Origin: Pseudomonas tensinigenes
GTDB lineage: Bacteria > Pseudomonadota > Gammaproteobacteria > Pseudomonadales > Pseudomonadaceae
DNA length: 64,000 bases
Assembly: GCF_014268445.2 (NCBI RefSeq)
Contig: NZ_CP077089.1
Span: 4,023,501 to 4,087,500, forward strand
Reading direction: 5' to 3'
The notes under the pieces are model-generated. The model made no database searches. It saw only the letters and a list, made by a program, of their open reading frames with translations, and had not been told where the DNA came from. This document shows positions 1-7,886 of this stretch, one piece after another; position 1 is the stretch's first letter; the number at the start of each line of letters is the position of its first letter. The translations under genes and the position numbers were made by a program.

Positions 1-1894
1 CGGTGCCCAGGCCCAAACCTTTAAGCGCTCCGTCCTGAAACTCGTAAACGTTGAGCAGGCTGAAGCTGTTTTGCGGAATGTTCATCAACCGTGTGCCGGA
101 GCGGATCACATTGTCCTTAGTCACTTCGGCATCCACGTAGGCGTAGCCGCCGATCACCCGCCATTCGGGTGTCAGGTTGCCGGCGACGTTCAGGTCGAAA
201 CCGCGGCTGCGCACTTCCCCGGCCGCGACGTTGAAGGTCGAGTCCACCGGATCGGTGGTCAGCACGTTGCGCTTTTCGATCTGATAGATCGCCGCATCGA
301 CGCTCAACTGATGATCCAGCGCTTCCCACTTGACGCCCATTTCGTAGGATTTGCCTTTCTCCGGTGCAAAGCCTCCGCCCACGCGGCTCGCGCCGGTATT
401 GGGCTTGAACGAGCGCGCAGTGTCGGCGTAGACCGCCAGCGTCTCGGTCAGGTCGTAGGTCACGCCGATGCGCGGGGTCACCGCGTTGTCGCTGGCCTGC
501 CAGTTTTTACCGCCGGGTACGTAGGTTTCATAGTCGTGCTCGAAACGCTCGAAACGTGCCCCGGCCAGGACCTTCAGACGCTCGGTCAACGCCACCTGAT
601 CCTGGACGAACGCGGCATAGGTCTTGAGGTTTTCCTTGTCGTGGGTCGGCGTGCGGGTCAATGCCGGACGCGGTTGGCCGTAAACCGGATCGAAGATGTC
701 GATCGGGTAGGCGCCGACCGCGCCGCTGGAGCGCTGAATGATCGACTTGTAGTCGTAATCTTCATACTCGATACCGGTCAGCAAGGTGTGCTGCAAGCCA
801 CCGGTGCTGAAATGACCGGTCAGATTGAGTTGAGTGTCCTTGTCGGTCCACTCCAGTTTGCGGTAGTTGAAATTGCGCCCCAGGGTTCGACCGTCATCGG
901 CAATGCCGTTGGCTTCGATCGCGTTGCCTTCAAGCGAGCCGTCGAGCCACTGGAAGCCACCGCCCAGCGTCCAGTCATCATTGAGCAGATGTTCGACGCG
1001 CAGTTGCGCCATGTTGTTGTCGTTGTGCAACTTGCCGGCGTCTTTCTCGCCGAAGAACGTGTCGCGCGAGGCGGTGCCGATCTGTTTGGCGTAACGCGTC
1101 ACGCCGCGATCCAGTGGATGATTGTTGCGCATGAAATCACCCTCGAAGATCACTCGGGTGGTATCGCTGGCCTGCCAGGTCAGCACTGGCGTGATGCCGT
1201 AGCGCTCGGTCTCGACGTGATCGCGAAAGGTATCGCCGCCCTCACCCACCACGTTCAATCGATAGGCCAGACGACCCTCTTCGTCCAGAGGGCCGGAGGC
1301 GTCCAGCGTGCCGCGTTTCATGCCTTGATCATTCAACTGACTGCCCAACGTGACCGTGCGCTCGGCCAATGGCTGCTTGGACACAACGTTGAAGGTGCCG
1401 CCCGGATCGCCACGACCGTAGAGCATTGTTGCCGGCCCACGCAGCACTTCCAGACGCTCGATGGTGTTGGCGTCGGGCATGTTCGGGTAGCCGCGATTGA
1501 TCGGGAAACCGTTGCGGTAGAACTCGCCGGTGGTGAAGCCGCGCACGGTGAATGTGGTCAGCCCCTGCCCGCCGAAATTGTTCGCGCGGCCGACGCCGCC
1601 GGCGTAATCCAGTGCGTCTTGCAGACGGGTGGCGCCGAGGTCTTCGACCGCATCCTTGGTCACTACGCTGATCGATTGCGGGGTTTCATGGATCGAACTG
1701 TCGGTGCGCGTGGCGCTGGCCGAGCGCGTCGCGCGGTAACCCTGCACCGGGCCGTCGGCTCGTTCGTAATCCGCTGTACCGACCACGTCGGTCGCCTCCA
1801 GCTCTAGCGCTGAGGATGTTGAATTGGCCTGTTCGGCCCACGAGGAAGAAGACAACGCCTGCAGCACGCAAATGGAAAGCAGAGTACGACGCAT
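1..1894 (-). CDS. TonB-dependent siderophore receptor (partial, C-terminus beyond the left edge)
   Basis: Outer-membrane ferric-siderophore receptor: a gated beta-barrel that imports an iron-siderophore complex using TonB energy. About 631 codons are present from the ATG at 1894; the rest of the barrel lies outside the window. The start MRRTLLSICVLQALSSSSWA is a signal peptide. The plug follows almost at once (ETPQSISVVTKDAVEDLGA, then TIERLEVLRGPATMLYGRGD around residues 145-165), so there is no N-terminal signalling domain and this is a plain receptor, not a surface-signalling transducer. The barrel part has typical TonB-receptor stretches such as ARSFKPNTGASRVGG and KGKSYEMGVKWE. An AAGG ribosome-binding site lies about 9 bases before the ATG. 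A Fur-box-like sequence lies about 90 bp upstream, which fits iron repression. The siderophore cannot be named from sequence. Confidence 0.93.
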   Translation of the reverse strand, partial: MRRTLLSICVLQALSSSSWAEQANSTSSALELEATDVVGTADYERADGPVQGYRATRSASATRTDSSIHETPQSISVVTKDAVEDLGATRLQDALDYAGGVGRANNFGGQGLTTFTVRGFTTGEFYRNGFPINRGYPNMPDANTIERLEVLRGPATMLYGRGDPGGTFNVVSKQPLAERTVTLGSQLNDQGMKRGTLDASGPLDEEGRLAYRLNVVGEGGDTFRDHVETERYGITPVLTWQASDTTRVIFEGDFMRNNHPLDRGVTRYAKQIGTASRDTFFGEKDAGKLHNDNNMAQLRVEHLLNDDWTLGGGFQWLDGSLEGNAIEANGIADDGRTLGRNFNYRKLEWTDKDTQLNLTGHFSTGGLQHTLLTGIEYEDYDYKSIIQRSSGAVGAYPIDIFDPVYGQPRPALTRTPTHDKENLKTYAAFVQDQVALTERLKVLAGARFERFEHDYETYVPGGKNWQASDNAVTPRIGVTYDLTETLAVYADTARSFKPNTGASRVGGGFAPEKGKSYEMGVKWEALDHQLSVDAAIYQIEKRNVLTTDPVDSTFNVAAGEVRSRGFDLNVAGNLTPEWRVIGGYAYVDAEVTKDNVIRSGTRLMNIPQNSFSLLNVYEFQDGALKGLGLGT

Positions 1895-1980
1895 GAAATG
1901 AAAACCTTGTGAATAGGCCAGAACGAAGGGTGAAACCGCCAGAACAGCGGCGCGGATGGTATACCAGAGATCGTGTAATT

Positions 1981-2000
1981 GAAACTTATTCTTATTTGTC
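1981..2000 (-). promoter_or_regulatory. Candidate Fur box upstream of the siderophore receptor
   Basis: Read on the minus strand the site is GACAAATAAGAATAAGTTTC. Its centre AATAAGAATAA resembles the 19-bp Fur consensus (GATAATGAGAATCATTATC), with 12 of 17 aligned bases the same by eye. It lies 87 bp before the receptor ATG, where a promoter would be. The site is seen in the sequence; Fur binding is inferred. Confidence 0.55.
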
Positions 2001-2161
2001 ATGTTGGTCAGGATTCGTGAGCAGGACTCATGACTCCATCCTGGCAAGGCGCATTATCAGATGCGGTTCAATGGCCTAGGCTCGTAGGCGATATGGCCTG
2101 CAAACGCTGGCGCTGAGAAGCCCGGCGGTGGCCGACAGCCCGCCCGAAGAGGAACTCAGCG

Positions 2162-4375
2162 ATGAAATTCGACACACCGGCCGGCACTAATCCGATCGAT
2201 CAATTGAACGTCATCGGCCAGCCCGCCGACCGCATCGATGGCAAGTTGAAAACCACCGGGACCGCGCCCTACGCGTATGAACAACATGCCGCAGTGCCCA
2301 ATCCGGCCTATGGGTATATCGTCGGCGCCGGGATCGGCAAGGGACGAATTGCCTCGATCGACTCGACGCAGGCGAGCAACAGTTCCGGGGTGATCGCGAT
2401 CGTCACCTACGAGAATGCCGGGCCTTTGGCCAAGGGCGAGTTCTATGTCGCGCGCGCCTTGGCTGGCCCGCAGGTGGACCACTATCACCAGGCTGTCGCG
2501 ATCGTCGTCGCGCAGACATTTGAAGAGGCCCGCAGCGCCGCCCACCTGCTGGAAATCACCTATGTCGCCGAACCCGGCGCGTTCGATCTGGCGGCCGCCA
2601 AGGATTCGGCGACCCCGCCGCCACCCGCTGGTTTCGGCCCCCCGCCGCAGACGCAGACCGGAGATTTCGAAGGCGCCTTCAACGCCGCACCGATCCAGAT
2701 CGACCAGCACTACAGCACGCCGCCGGATCAGGCGCACGCGATGATGGAACCCCACGCCACCATCGCCCAGTGGAACGGCAATTCGCTGACGTTGTGGACG
2801 TCGATCCAGCAGATCAACTGGGGCGTGCGCGATCTGGCCAAGACACTCGGCATACGCAAAGAAGAAATTCGTTTGATATCGCCCTACATCGGCGGCGGTT
2901 TCGGCGGCAAAGGCACGATCCTGTGTGACGCGGTGCTGGCGTCGCTGGCGGCGCGCCACGCCAGGCGCCCGGTGAAAGTCGCGTTGCCACGTCCGCTGAT
3001 GTTCAACAATTTGACCCATCGCCCCGCGACGCTTCAACGCATTCGCCTCGGTGCCAGCCGCAGAGGTTTGATCACAGCCATCGGCCATGAGAGTTGGTCA
3101 GGCAACCTGCCCGGGGGCCGGGCCGAAGCCGCGACGGCCTCGACACGTTTGCTCTACGCTGGCGCCAACCGCATGACCCGCTTGAATCTTGCCGTGCTGG
3201 ACCTGGCCGAAGGCTCGGCCATGCGCGCGCCGGGGGAAGCACCGGGGATGATGGCGCTGGAAATTGCCATGGATGAACTGGCGGAAAAACTCGGCATCGA
3301 CCCACTGCAGTTGCGCCTGCTCAACGATACCCAGGTCGACCCCGAACAGCCATCACGACCGTTTTCCACACGGCAGCTCGTCGAGTGTTTACAAACCGGC
3401 GCCAAGCAATTCGGCTGGCACCAGCGCAACGCAAGCGCCGGCCAACGCCTGGAGAATGGCTGGCTGATCGGCATCGGTCTGGCGTCTGCCATACGTGGCG
3501 CGCCAACCACCGCATCGGCGGCCCGTGTGCGTCTTGATCGGCACGGCACAATCACTGTCGAAACCGACATGACTGATATCGGCACCGGCAGCTACACGAT
3601 CATTGCGCAGACCGCCGCCGAGATGATGGGTGTGGAACTGGACCGGGTCGAAGTGCGCCTTGGCGACTCGCGCTTTCCGGAGTCGTCGGGATCGGGCGGG
3701 CAATGGGGGGCGGCGTCGTCAACCGCCGGGGTCTATGCCGCTTGCGTCAAGTTGCGCGAAGCCGCTGCCCGCGCCGTCGGATTTGATCCGCAAACGGCCG
3801 AATTTTCCCACGGCGAGGTGCACGATGGCACGCGGCATTTTCCTTTGGCTCACGCGGCGGCCGCAGGCGATCTCGTTGGCGAAGATCGCATGGAATTCGG
3901 CGATCTGGCCCAGCGCTTTGCCCAGCAGACCTTTGGCGCACATTTCGCCGAAGTCGCGGTCAACGCGGCGACCGGCGAGATTCGTCTGCGTCGGCAATTG
4001 GCGGTCTGCGCAGCAGGGCGGATTCTCAATCCGAAGACCGCGCGCAGCCAGATCATCGGCGGCATGACCATGGGCGCCGGGGCCGCACTGATGGAAGAAC
4101 TGCAGGTCGACAAGCGCCTTGGTTTTTTCGTCAACCATGACCTCGCCGGTTACGAAGTGCCGGTGCACGCCGACATTCCCCATCAGCAGGTGATTTTTCT
4201 CGATGAGGTCGACCCCTACGCCACGCCGCTCAAGGCCAAAGGTGTCGGCGAGTTGGGCATCAGTGGCGCCGCAGCGGCCATCGCCAATGCGATTTACAAC
4301 GCCACTGGTGTGCGCGTGCGCGACTATCCGATCACGCTGGACAAACTTATCGCGCACTTGCCGGAGCAGATTTGA
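2162..4375 (+). CDS. paoC: Aldehyde oxidoreductase molybdenum-binding subunit, PaoC (YagR)-like, without PaoA/PaoB
   Basis: Large molybdenum-cofactor subunit of a xanthine-oxidase-family periplasmic aldehyde dehydrogenase, which oxidises aldehydes to acids. Its 737 aa match E. coli PaoC in length and are close throughout: the N-terminus MKFDTPAGTNPIDQLNVIGQ, the glycine-rich cofactor motif ISPYIGGGFGGKG, MRAPGEAPGMMALEIAMDEL, ETDMTDIGTGSYTI and GSGGQWGAASST. The base-catalyst glutamate of the family is present in KAKGVGELGISG (about residue 697). A GAAGAGGAA ribosome-binding site precedes the ATG. In known operons the 2Fe-2S subunit (paoA) and FAD subunit (paoB) come directly upstream and a maturation factor follows. 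Here the upstream 267 bp hold no such genes and the next gene is on the opposite strand. It is either an orphan or remnant, or it pairs with subunits encoded elsewhere. Confidence 0.93.
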   Translation: MKFDTPAGTNPIDQLNVIGQPADRIDGKLKTTGTAPYAYEQHAAVPNPAYGYIVGAGIGKGRIASIDSTQASNSSGVIAIVTYENAGPLAKGEFYVARALAGPQVDHYHQAVAIVVAQTFEEARSAAHLLEITYVAEPGAFDLAAAKDSATPPPPAGFGPPPQTQTGDFEGAFNAAPIQIDQHYSTPPDQAHAMMEPHATIAQWNGNSLTLWTSIQQINWGVRDLAKTLGIRKEEIRLISPYIGGGFGGKGTILCDAVLASLAARHARRPVKVALPRPLMFNNLTHRPATLQRIRLGASRRGLITAIGHESWSGNLPGGRAEAATASTRLLYAGANRMTRLNLAVLDLAEGSAMRAPGEAPGMMALEIAMDELAEKLGIDPLQLRLLNDTQVDPEQPSRPFSTRQLVECLQTGAKQFGWHQRNASAGQRLENGWLIGIGLASAIRGAPTTASAARVRLDRHGTITVETDMTDIGTGSYTIIAQTAAEMMGVELDRVEVRLGDSRFPESSGSGGQWGAASSTAGVYAACVKLREAAARAVGFDPQTAEFSHGEVHDGTRHFPLAHAAAAGDLVGEDRMEFGDLAQRFAQQTFGAHFAEVAVNAATGEIRLRRQLAVCAAGRILNPKTARSQIIGGMTMGAGAALMEELQVDKRLGFFVNHDLAGYEVPVHADIPHQQVIFLDEVDPYATPLKAKGVGELGISGAAAAIANAIYNATGVRVRDYPITLDKLIAHLPEQI

Positions 4376-4387
4376 CGCCCTGTTCAG

Positions 4388-5206
4388 TCAGCCCGGCGCG
4401 CGCTGGCTGAACACTTCCTTGAACACCGGCACGGCGGAAAACGCATTCGGCCATCCGGCATAGAACGCCAGTTGGGTAATCATTTCCGCCGCTTCGGTCT
4501 GGCTCAAACCATTGTCCATCGCCCGACCCAGGTGATAGCCGACCTGGCCGGTCTGCCCGTTGGCCACCAACGAACTGACCGTGATCAGGCTGCGATCGCG
4601 AGGCGCCAGACCTGGCCGCAGCCACAGATCGCGGAACAGCGCTTTGGTGGTGAACTCGACCAGCCCCGGCGCCACTGATCCCACCGCCGCATTCACGCGC
4701 TCCACGCGGTCAGCTTCGCGAGCCTGGTCCAGCGGCAGCAACGACGGCGCAACCGGTGCCAATTGCGCAGCAACAATGTCGCGCGCGCTGAACACCTCGC
4801 CGGCGATAGGCAGAGCCGCTGACGCATTGCCCCAACCGGAATAAAACGCCAGGTGATTGAGCGTTTCGGACAGCTCAAGCGGCGTGACACCGTTGTCCAG
4901 CGCAAGGTTGAATTGCGCGGCCATCTCGGCGGTTTGCCCGCGTGCAATCAACACCGCAACCGTCACCAGACTGCGGTCACGCGCTGACAATCCCGGGCGT
5001 TTCCATACTTCGCCAAACAACATGGCATCGGTGTTATGAGCCAATGCCGGGGACACGGCAGCCGCGGCGTCGGAGGTCATTGCAGGTGAACGTTTCATGG
5101 AGGTCGAACCTTTTTCAGTTGAAGCACAGGCTGTCAGCAACAGTGCGATGGCCGTCAACAGAAGTCGGCTGGAGTGGGTCACGCTACGAACCGGGAGTGC
5201 TGCCAT
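4388..5206 (-). CDS. Carboxymuconolactone decarboxylase family lipoprotein with two CMD domains
   Basis: A 272-aa protein with two successive carboxymuconolactone decarboxylase/AhpD-fold domains. The repeated signatures are FGEVWKRPGLSARDRSLVTV with LNHLAFYSGWGNA in the first half, and FRDLWLRPGLAPRDRSLITV with ITQLAFYAGWPNA in the second. The CxxC pair of true AhpD peroxidases is absent from these helices, so the reaction (decarboxylase, hydrolase-like or other) is not known. The N-terminus has a hydrophobic stretch LLLTAIALLLTAC ending in a lipobox, which predicts a lipoprotein. The ATG at 5206 has AGGAG 9-10 bases upstream. The gene is convergent with paoC (12 bp between stops) and divergent from the oxidoreductase operon. 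Secreted two-domain members of this family are common in pseudomonads but poorly characterised. Confidence 0.85.
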   Translation of the reverse strand: MAALPVRSVTHSSRLLLTAIALLLTACASTEKGSTSMKRSPAMTSDAAAAVSPALAHNTDAMLFGEVWKRPGLSARDRSLVTVAVLIARGQTAEMAAQFNLALDNGVTPLELSETLNHLAFYSGWGNASAALPIAGEVFSARDIVAAQLAPVAPSLLPLDQAREADRVERVNAAVGSVAPGLVEFTTKALFRDLWLRPGLAPRDRSLITVSSLVANGQTGQVGYHLGRAMDNGLSQTEAAEMITQLAFYAGWPNAFSAVPVFKEVFSQRAPG

Positions 5207-5336
5207 CGTTAAGCTCCTGCTGACGGGATAATCAGCCGCTACGGTAAACCGACGAGGATCTTGCGACTATCTGCGCTCAGCTTCATGAAGTCATGAACAC
5301 CGTTCATCAATCTGCCTCCTCCATAGAAAGCGAATG

Positions 5337-5353
5337 GTGCCAAAAACTGGCAC
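5337..5353. promoter_or_regulatory. Inverted repeat in the promoter region of the oxidoreductase/WYL operon
   Basis: GTGCCA-AAAAC-TGGCAC is a perfect 6-bp inverted repeat with a 5-base spacer. It lies about 50 bp before the oxidoreductase ATG and just upstream of a possible -10 (TATAGA, 5362-5367). It could be the operator for the WYL-domain regulator encoded by the second gene of the operon; that link is inferred only from position. Confidence 0.4.
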
Positions 5354-5404
5354 TGCCCCGTTATAGAGTCGGTGTCATGTTCACTCTCGGAAGGCGAACC
5401 CAAC

Positions 5405-6352
5405 ATGTCAGCAGGCTATAAACGTATTCAGTACTCGTGCTACGGCGGTCCGGACGTGATGCGCATCGAAGCATTCCAGTTGCCAGCACCCGGCAAGGAT
5501 GAAGTGCTCGTGCAGGTCAGATTTGCAGCGATCAACCCCATTGACTGGAAGTTGCGTCAGGGCCGGATGAAGCTGATCACCGGCAGAGCATTTCCGCGCG
5601 CGATGGGTATGGATTTCTCTGGCGTGGTTCTTGCGGTTGGGGCGAGCGTCAGCCGCTTCCAGGTCGGCGAAGCGGTTTTCGGGCTATCCCGCTTCAAGGA
5701 AAGTGGCGCATTGGGCGAAGCCGTCGTGACCAAGGAGGACTTTCTGGCGAGCAAACCGGATACTCTTTCCTTCGCCGATGCGGCGTGCCTCGGCACACCG
5801 GGCGTTACCGCGTGGAACGGGTTGATCGACAAGGCCAGACTGCAAGCCGGTCAGCAGGTTTTCATCAATGGTTGCGCGGGGGCAGTCGGCGAAGCGGCGG
5901 TGCAGATCGCCCTGATGTCGGGGGCCAAGGTATCGGGCAGTTGCAGCGCGTCGAACGTTGCCCGGGCACAGGCGCTGGGGGTATCGACCGTCTACGACTA
6001 CCGGTTAACGGACCTGACAAGACTGCCGGCGCGCTTCGATGTGGTGTATGACACGGCCGCGACGATGACGGTCTCGACCGGTATCGGATTGCTGCGTCCG
6101 GGCGGCTGTTTGCTTGATCTCAATCCGGGTCCGGGTAAATTCCTGCGTGGCTTGATTGATCGGCGACTGAAACTGGTCATTGGCACACCGCGACACGAAA
6201 TCCTCGAAACACTGGCCAGTGCCGCCAGTGAGGCACGCTTGAAGATTCGGCTAGGAGAAGTGGTGCCGCTGGACGGCGCCATACAACTGATCCGCGAGCT
6301 CGAACAGGGCCGCAAACTCGGCGGCAAAGGTGTCGTCGCCATGGAGCGTTAA
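5405..6352 (+). CDS. NAD(P)-dependent quinone oxidoreductase-like alcohol dehydrogenase (MDR superfamily)
   Basis: A medium-chain dehydrogenase/reductase of 315 aa. The N-terminal GroES-like half carries INPIDWKLRQGRMK and MGMDFSGVVLAVG; the Rossmann half carries the nucleotide-binding loop FINGCAGAVGEAAVQIA. The catalytic zinc ligands of true alcohol dehydrogenases are not evident, as expected for the zinc-free quinone oxidoreductase branch. An in-frame ATG at 5372 also exists, but 5405 (MSAGYKRIQY) is preferred because GGAAGG lies at suitable distance before it and because homologues begin at this point. The TAA stop overlaps the ATG of the next gene by one base (TAATG), so the two are translationally coupled and the regulator may control this operon. 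The substrate is unknown. Confidence 0.88.
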   Translation: MSAGYKRIQYSCYGGPDVMRIEAFQLPAPGKDEVLVQVRFAAINPIDWKLRQGRMKLITGRAFPRAMGMDFSGVVLAVGASVSRFQVGEAVFGLSRFKESGALGEAVVTKEDFLASKPDTLSFADAACLGTPGVTAWNGLIDKARLQAGQQVFINGCAGAVGEAAVQIALMSGAKVSGSCSASNVARAQALGVSTVYDYRLTDLTRLPARFDVVYDTAATMTVSTGIGLLRPGGCLLDLNPGPGKFLRGLIDRRLKLVIGTPRHEILETLASAASEARLKIRLGEVVPLDGAIQLIRELEQGRKLGGKGVVAMER

Positions 6353-7056
6353 TGGCCAGAAGTCATCGTCTGTTTGAGCTGATGCAAGCGCTGCGGCGTC
6401 ATCGTCGTACGGTGTCCGGCAAAGCCTTGGCGGCTGAATTGGGCGTGTCGTTGCGCACCATTCGCCGCGACATCGTCACGCTGCAAGGCATGGGGGCCGA
6501 GATCGACGGCGAGCCGGGCCTTGGGTATGTGCTCAAGCCCGGTTTTGTCCTGCCGCCGCTATCGTTCAGCGCCGAGGAAATACAAGCCTTGGTCATCGGC
6601 GCGCAATGGGTCAGCCGGCAGACCGACAGCCAACTCGCGGGCGCCGTCAACAATGCCCTGGCGAAAATCAGTGCCGTGCTGCCCGCGCAGATGCGGCCGA
6701 TCTTCGAAGACGAAACCTTTTACGTGGCCAAGCCGCACAAGCCCGGCACAACCATCGACCTCAGCGAGATTCGTCGGGCGCTGCGCGAGCAGAACAAGCT
6801 GCGCATCGCGCTAGCGCTCGAACATGCGGAGGCCGCCGAACACATCATCTGGCCGATCATGTTGGGCTTTATCGAAGGCAAGCGCTGCATCGCAGCGTGG
6901 TGCGAAGGCGACAGCCGGTTTCGCGTGATCGATATGGCTGACCTTGCGACGGTGCAGGTGCTCGTCGAACACTACGCGCCTGACCGCCGGCGCTTGATCA
7001 AACAATGGCGTGCCGAGGATGTGCGGCCCTGCAACAGTCAGGGCGAGGTGTGTTGA
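6352..7056 (+). CDS. YafY-type transcriptional regulator (HTH_11 plus WYL domain)
   Basis: A 234-aa DNA-binding regulator. Residues 1-60 form a winged helix-turn-helix (LAAELGVSLRTIRRDIVTLQ), followed by the YafY-type linker GLGYVLKPGFVLPPLSF. A C-terminal WYL-type ligand-sensing domain begins near residue 135 (IWPIMLGFIEGKRCIAAWCE). The start codon overlaps the stop of the oxidoreductase gene, so the two are co-transcribed, and the regulator probably controls its own operon, possibly at the inverted repeat at 5337-5353. The gene is convergent with nemR, 33 bp apart. The ligand is unknown. Confidence 0.9.
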   Translation: MARSHRLFELMQALRRHRRTVSGKALAAELGVSLRTIRRDIVTLQGMGAEIDGEPGLGYVLKPGFVLPPLSFSAEEIQALVIGAQWVSRQTDSQLAGAVNNALAKISAVLPAQMRPIFEDETFYVAKPHKPGTTIDLSEIRRALREQNKLRIALALEHAEAAEHIIWPIMLGFIEGKRCIAAWCEGDSRFRVIDMADLATVQVLVEHYAPDRRRLIKQWRAEDVRPCNSQGEVC

Positions 7057-7089
7057 GCCATGTAACCTGGGCCACAACGGCCCCGCCGC

Positions 7090-7674
7090 TCACACCGCCA
7101 GCAGTTGTCGGGTCATCGCCATCGAGGTCTGCAGCGACTGCCCGGTACGCTGCAATTTGTTCAGCAAACTGGCGCCCAACCACAGCTGATAAAGGGTTTC
7201 CGCCAGATGCCGGGCGTCGCCTGCAGGCAGGCTGTTTTCGGCCTGGCCCTGCTCGATGCACAGAGTGATGCGCGCCACCACTTGCTCGGCGCCATCGCGC
7301 AAGGTCAGACGCATCGACTCCGACAAGTCGGCGACTTCAGCGCTGAGCTTCACCACCAAACACTCATCGCCATGCCCTTCGAGGGTGCAGCGGTTCTGCC
7401 AGCCCTGCCAGTAATCCATCAGCCGCTCGTAAGCGCTCAGCCCCGGCAGCGTCAGGCGCCGTTCCATGTCGGCGAGGTAGCCGACGAAGTAATCCGCGAG
7501 CAACGCCTGGCCGTACAACTCTTTGGATTTGAAGTAGTGATAGAACGAACCCTTGGGCACACCGGCGGTTTGCAGGATTTCGTTGAGGCCGACACTGGTG
7601 AAGCCCTTCTCGGCCATCATCCGGTGGCCGGTGTCGAGCAAGTGTTGGCGGGTGTCGTCGTAGGTCGCTTTCAT
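7090..7674 (-). CDS. nemR: NemR-like TetR-family repressor of electrophile defence
   Basis: A 194-aa TetR-family repressor. The N-terminal helix-turn-helix is NEILQTAGVPKGSFYHYFKS (residues 31-50). The C-terminal part contains GDECLVVKLSAEVADLSE, which corresponds to the region of E. coli NemR holding the redox-sensing Cys106 (here Cys105), with a further Cys96. The open frame extends 20 codons upstream to 7734. The ATG at 7674 is chosen because it restores the E. coli numbering and because a NemR box (7696-7710) would otherwise lie inside the coding region. Family knowledge: NemR releases DNA when its cysteines react with N-ethylmaleimide, quinones, methylglyoxal or hypochlorite. Divergent from the DJ-1 gene and nemA, which carry the same box. 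Confidence 0.9.
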   Translation of the reverse strand: MKATYDDTRQHLLDTGHRMMAEKGFTSVGLNEILQTAGVPKGSFYHYFKSKELYGQALLADYFVGYLADMERRLTLPGLSAYERLMDYWQGWQNRCTLEGHGDECLVVKLSAEVADLSESMRLTLRDGAEQVVARITLCIEQGQAENSLPAGDARHLAETLYQLWLGASLLNKLQRTGQSLQTSMAMTRQLLAV

Positions 7675-7695
7675 CGGGCGCACATTACCAGGCAA

Positions 7696-7710
7696 TAGAC
7701 CAGTCGTATA
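7696..7710. promoter_or_regulatory. NemR operator 1 (nemR autoregulation)
   Basis: TAGACCAGTCGTATA reads TATACGACTGGTCTA on the minus strand. It differs at two bases from the boxes at 7770 and 8630 and lies 22 bp before the preferred nemR start. It is probably the autoregulatory site. Confidence 0.75.
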
Positions 7711-7769
7711 TTTCGAGGAACGGAAGTTTGCCATACCTGTCGATGAAAAACCGCAGGATAAAAAATTAC

Positions 7770-7784
7770 TAGACGACTGGTCTA
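7770..7784. promoter_or_regulatory. NemR operator 2 (DJ-1/PfpI gene)
   Basis: TAGACGACTGGTCTA, a near-palindrome with half-sites TAGAC and GTCTA. It is identical over 15 bp to the site before nemA and matches the half-site pattern of the E. coli NemR box. It lies about 100 bp before the DJ-1 gene start and serves the rightward promoter. Confidence 0.82.
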
Positions 7785-7886
7785 ATTGGAATCTATGCTG
7801 CGCCCCGACAAACGTTTTCTGACCGGTGTGGCCGATGTGCGAATCCTTCGCTCAATCGAAGACACCTGATCGACTCAAGGTGCTCT

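Noticed and set aside
71..1807. A 578-codon open frame on the plus strand
   Set aside because: It lies antisense to the siderophore receptor, has no family features and results from GC-rich codon use on the opposite strand.
2030..2116. A 28-codon frame (MTPSWQGALSDAVQW...) and a stretch LARRIIR just before paoC
   Set aside because: Examined as a possible tail of paoB. No match to the FAD subunit could be seen, and there is no ribosome-binding site for a small gene.
7675..7734. 20-codon N-terminal extension of nemR
   Set aside because: It would place the NemR box inside the gene and shift the conserved cysteine away from the known position.
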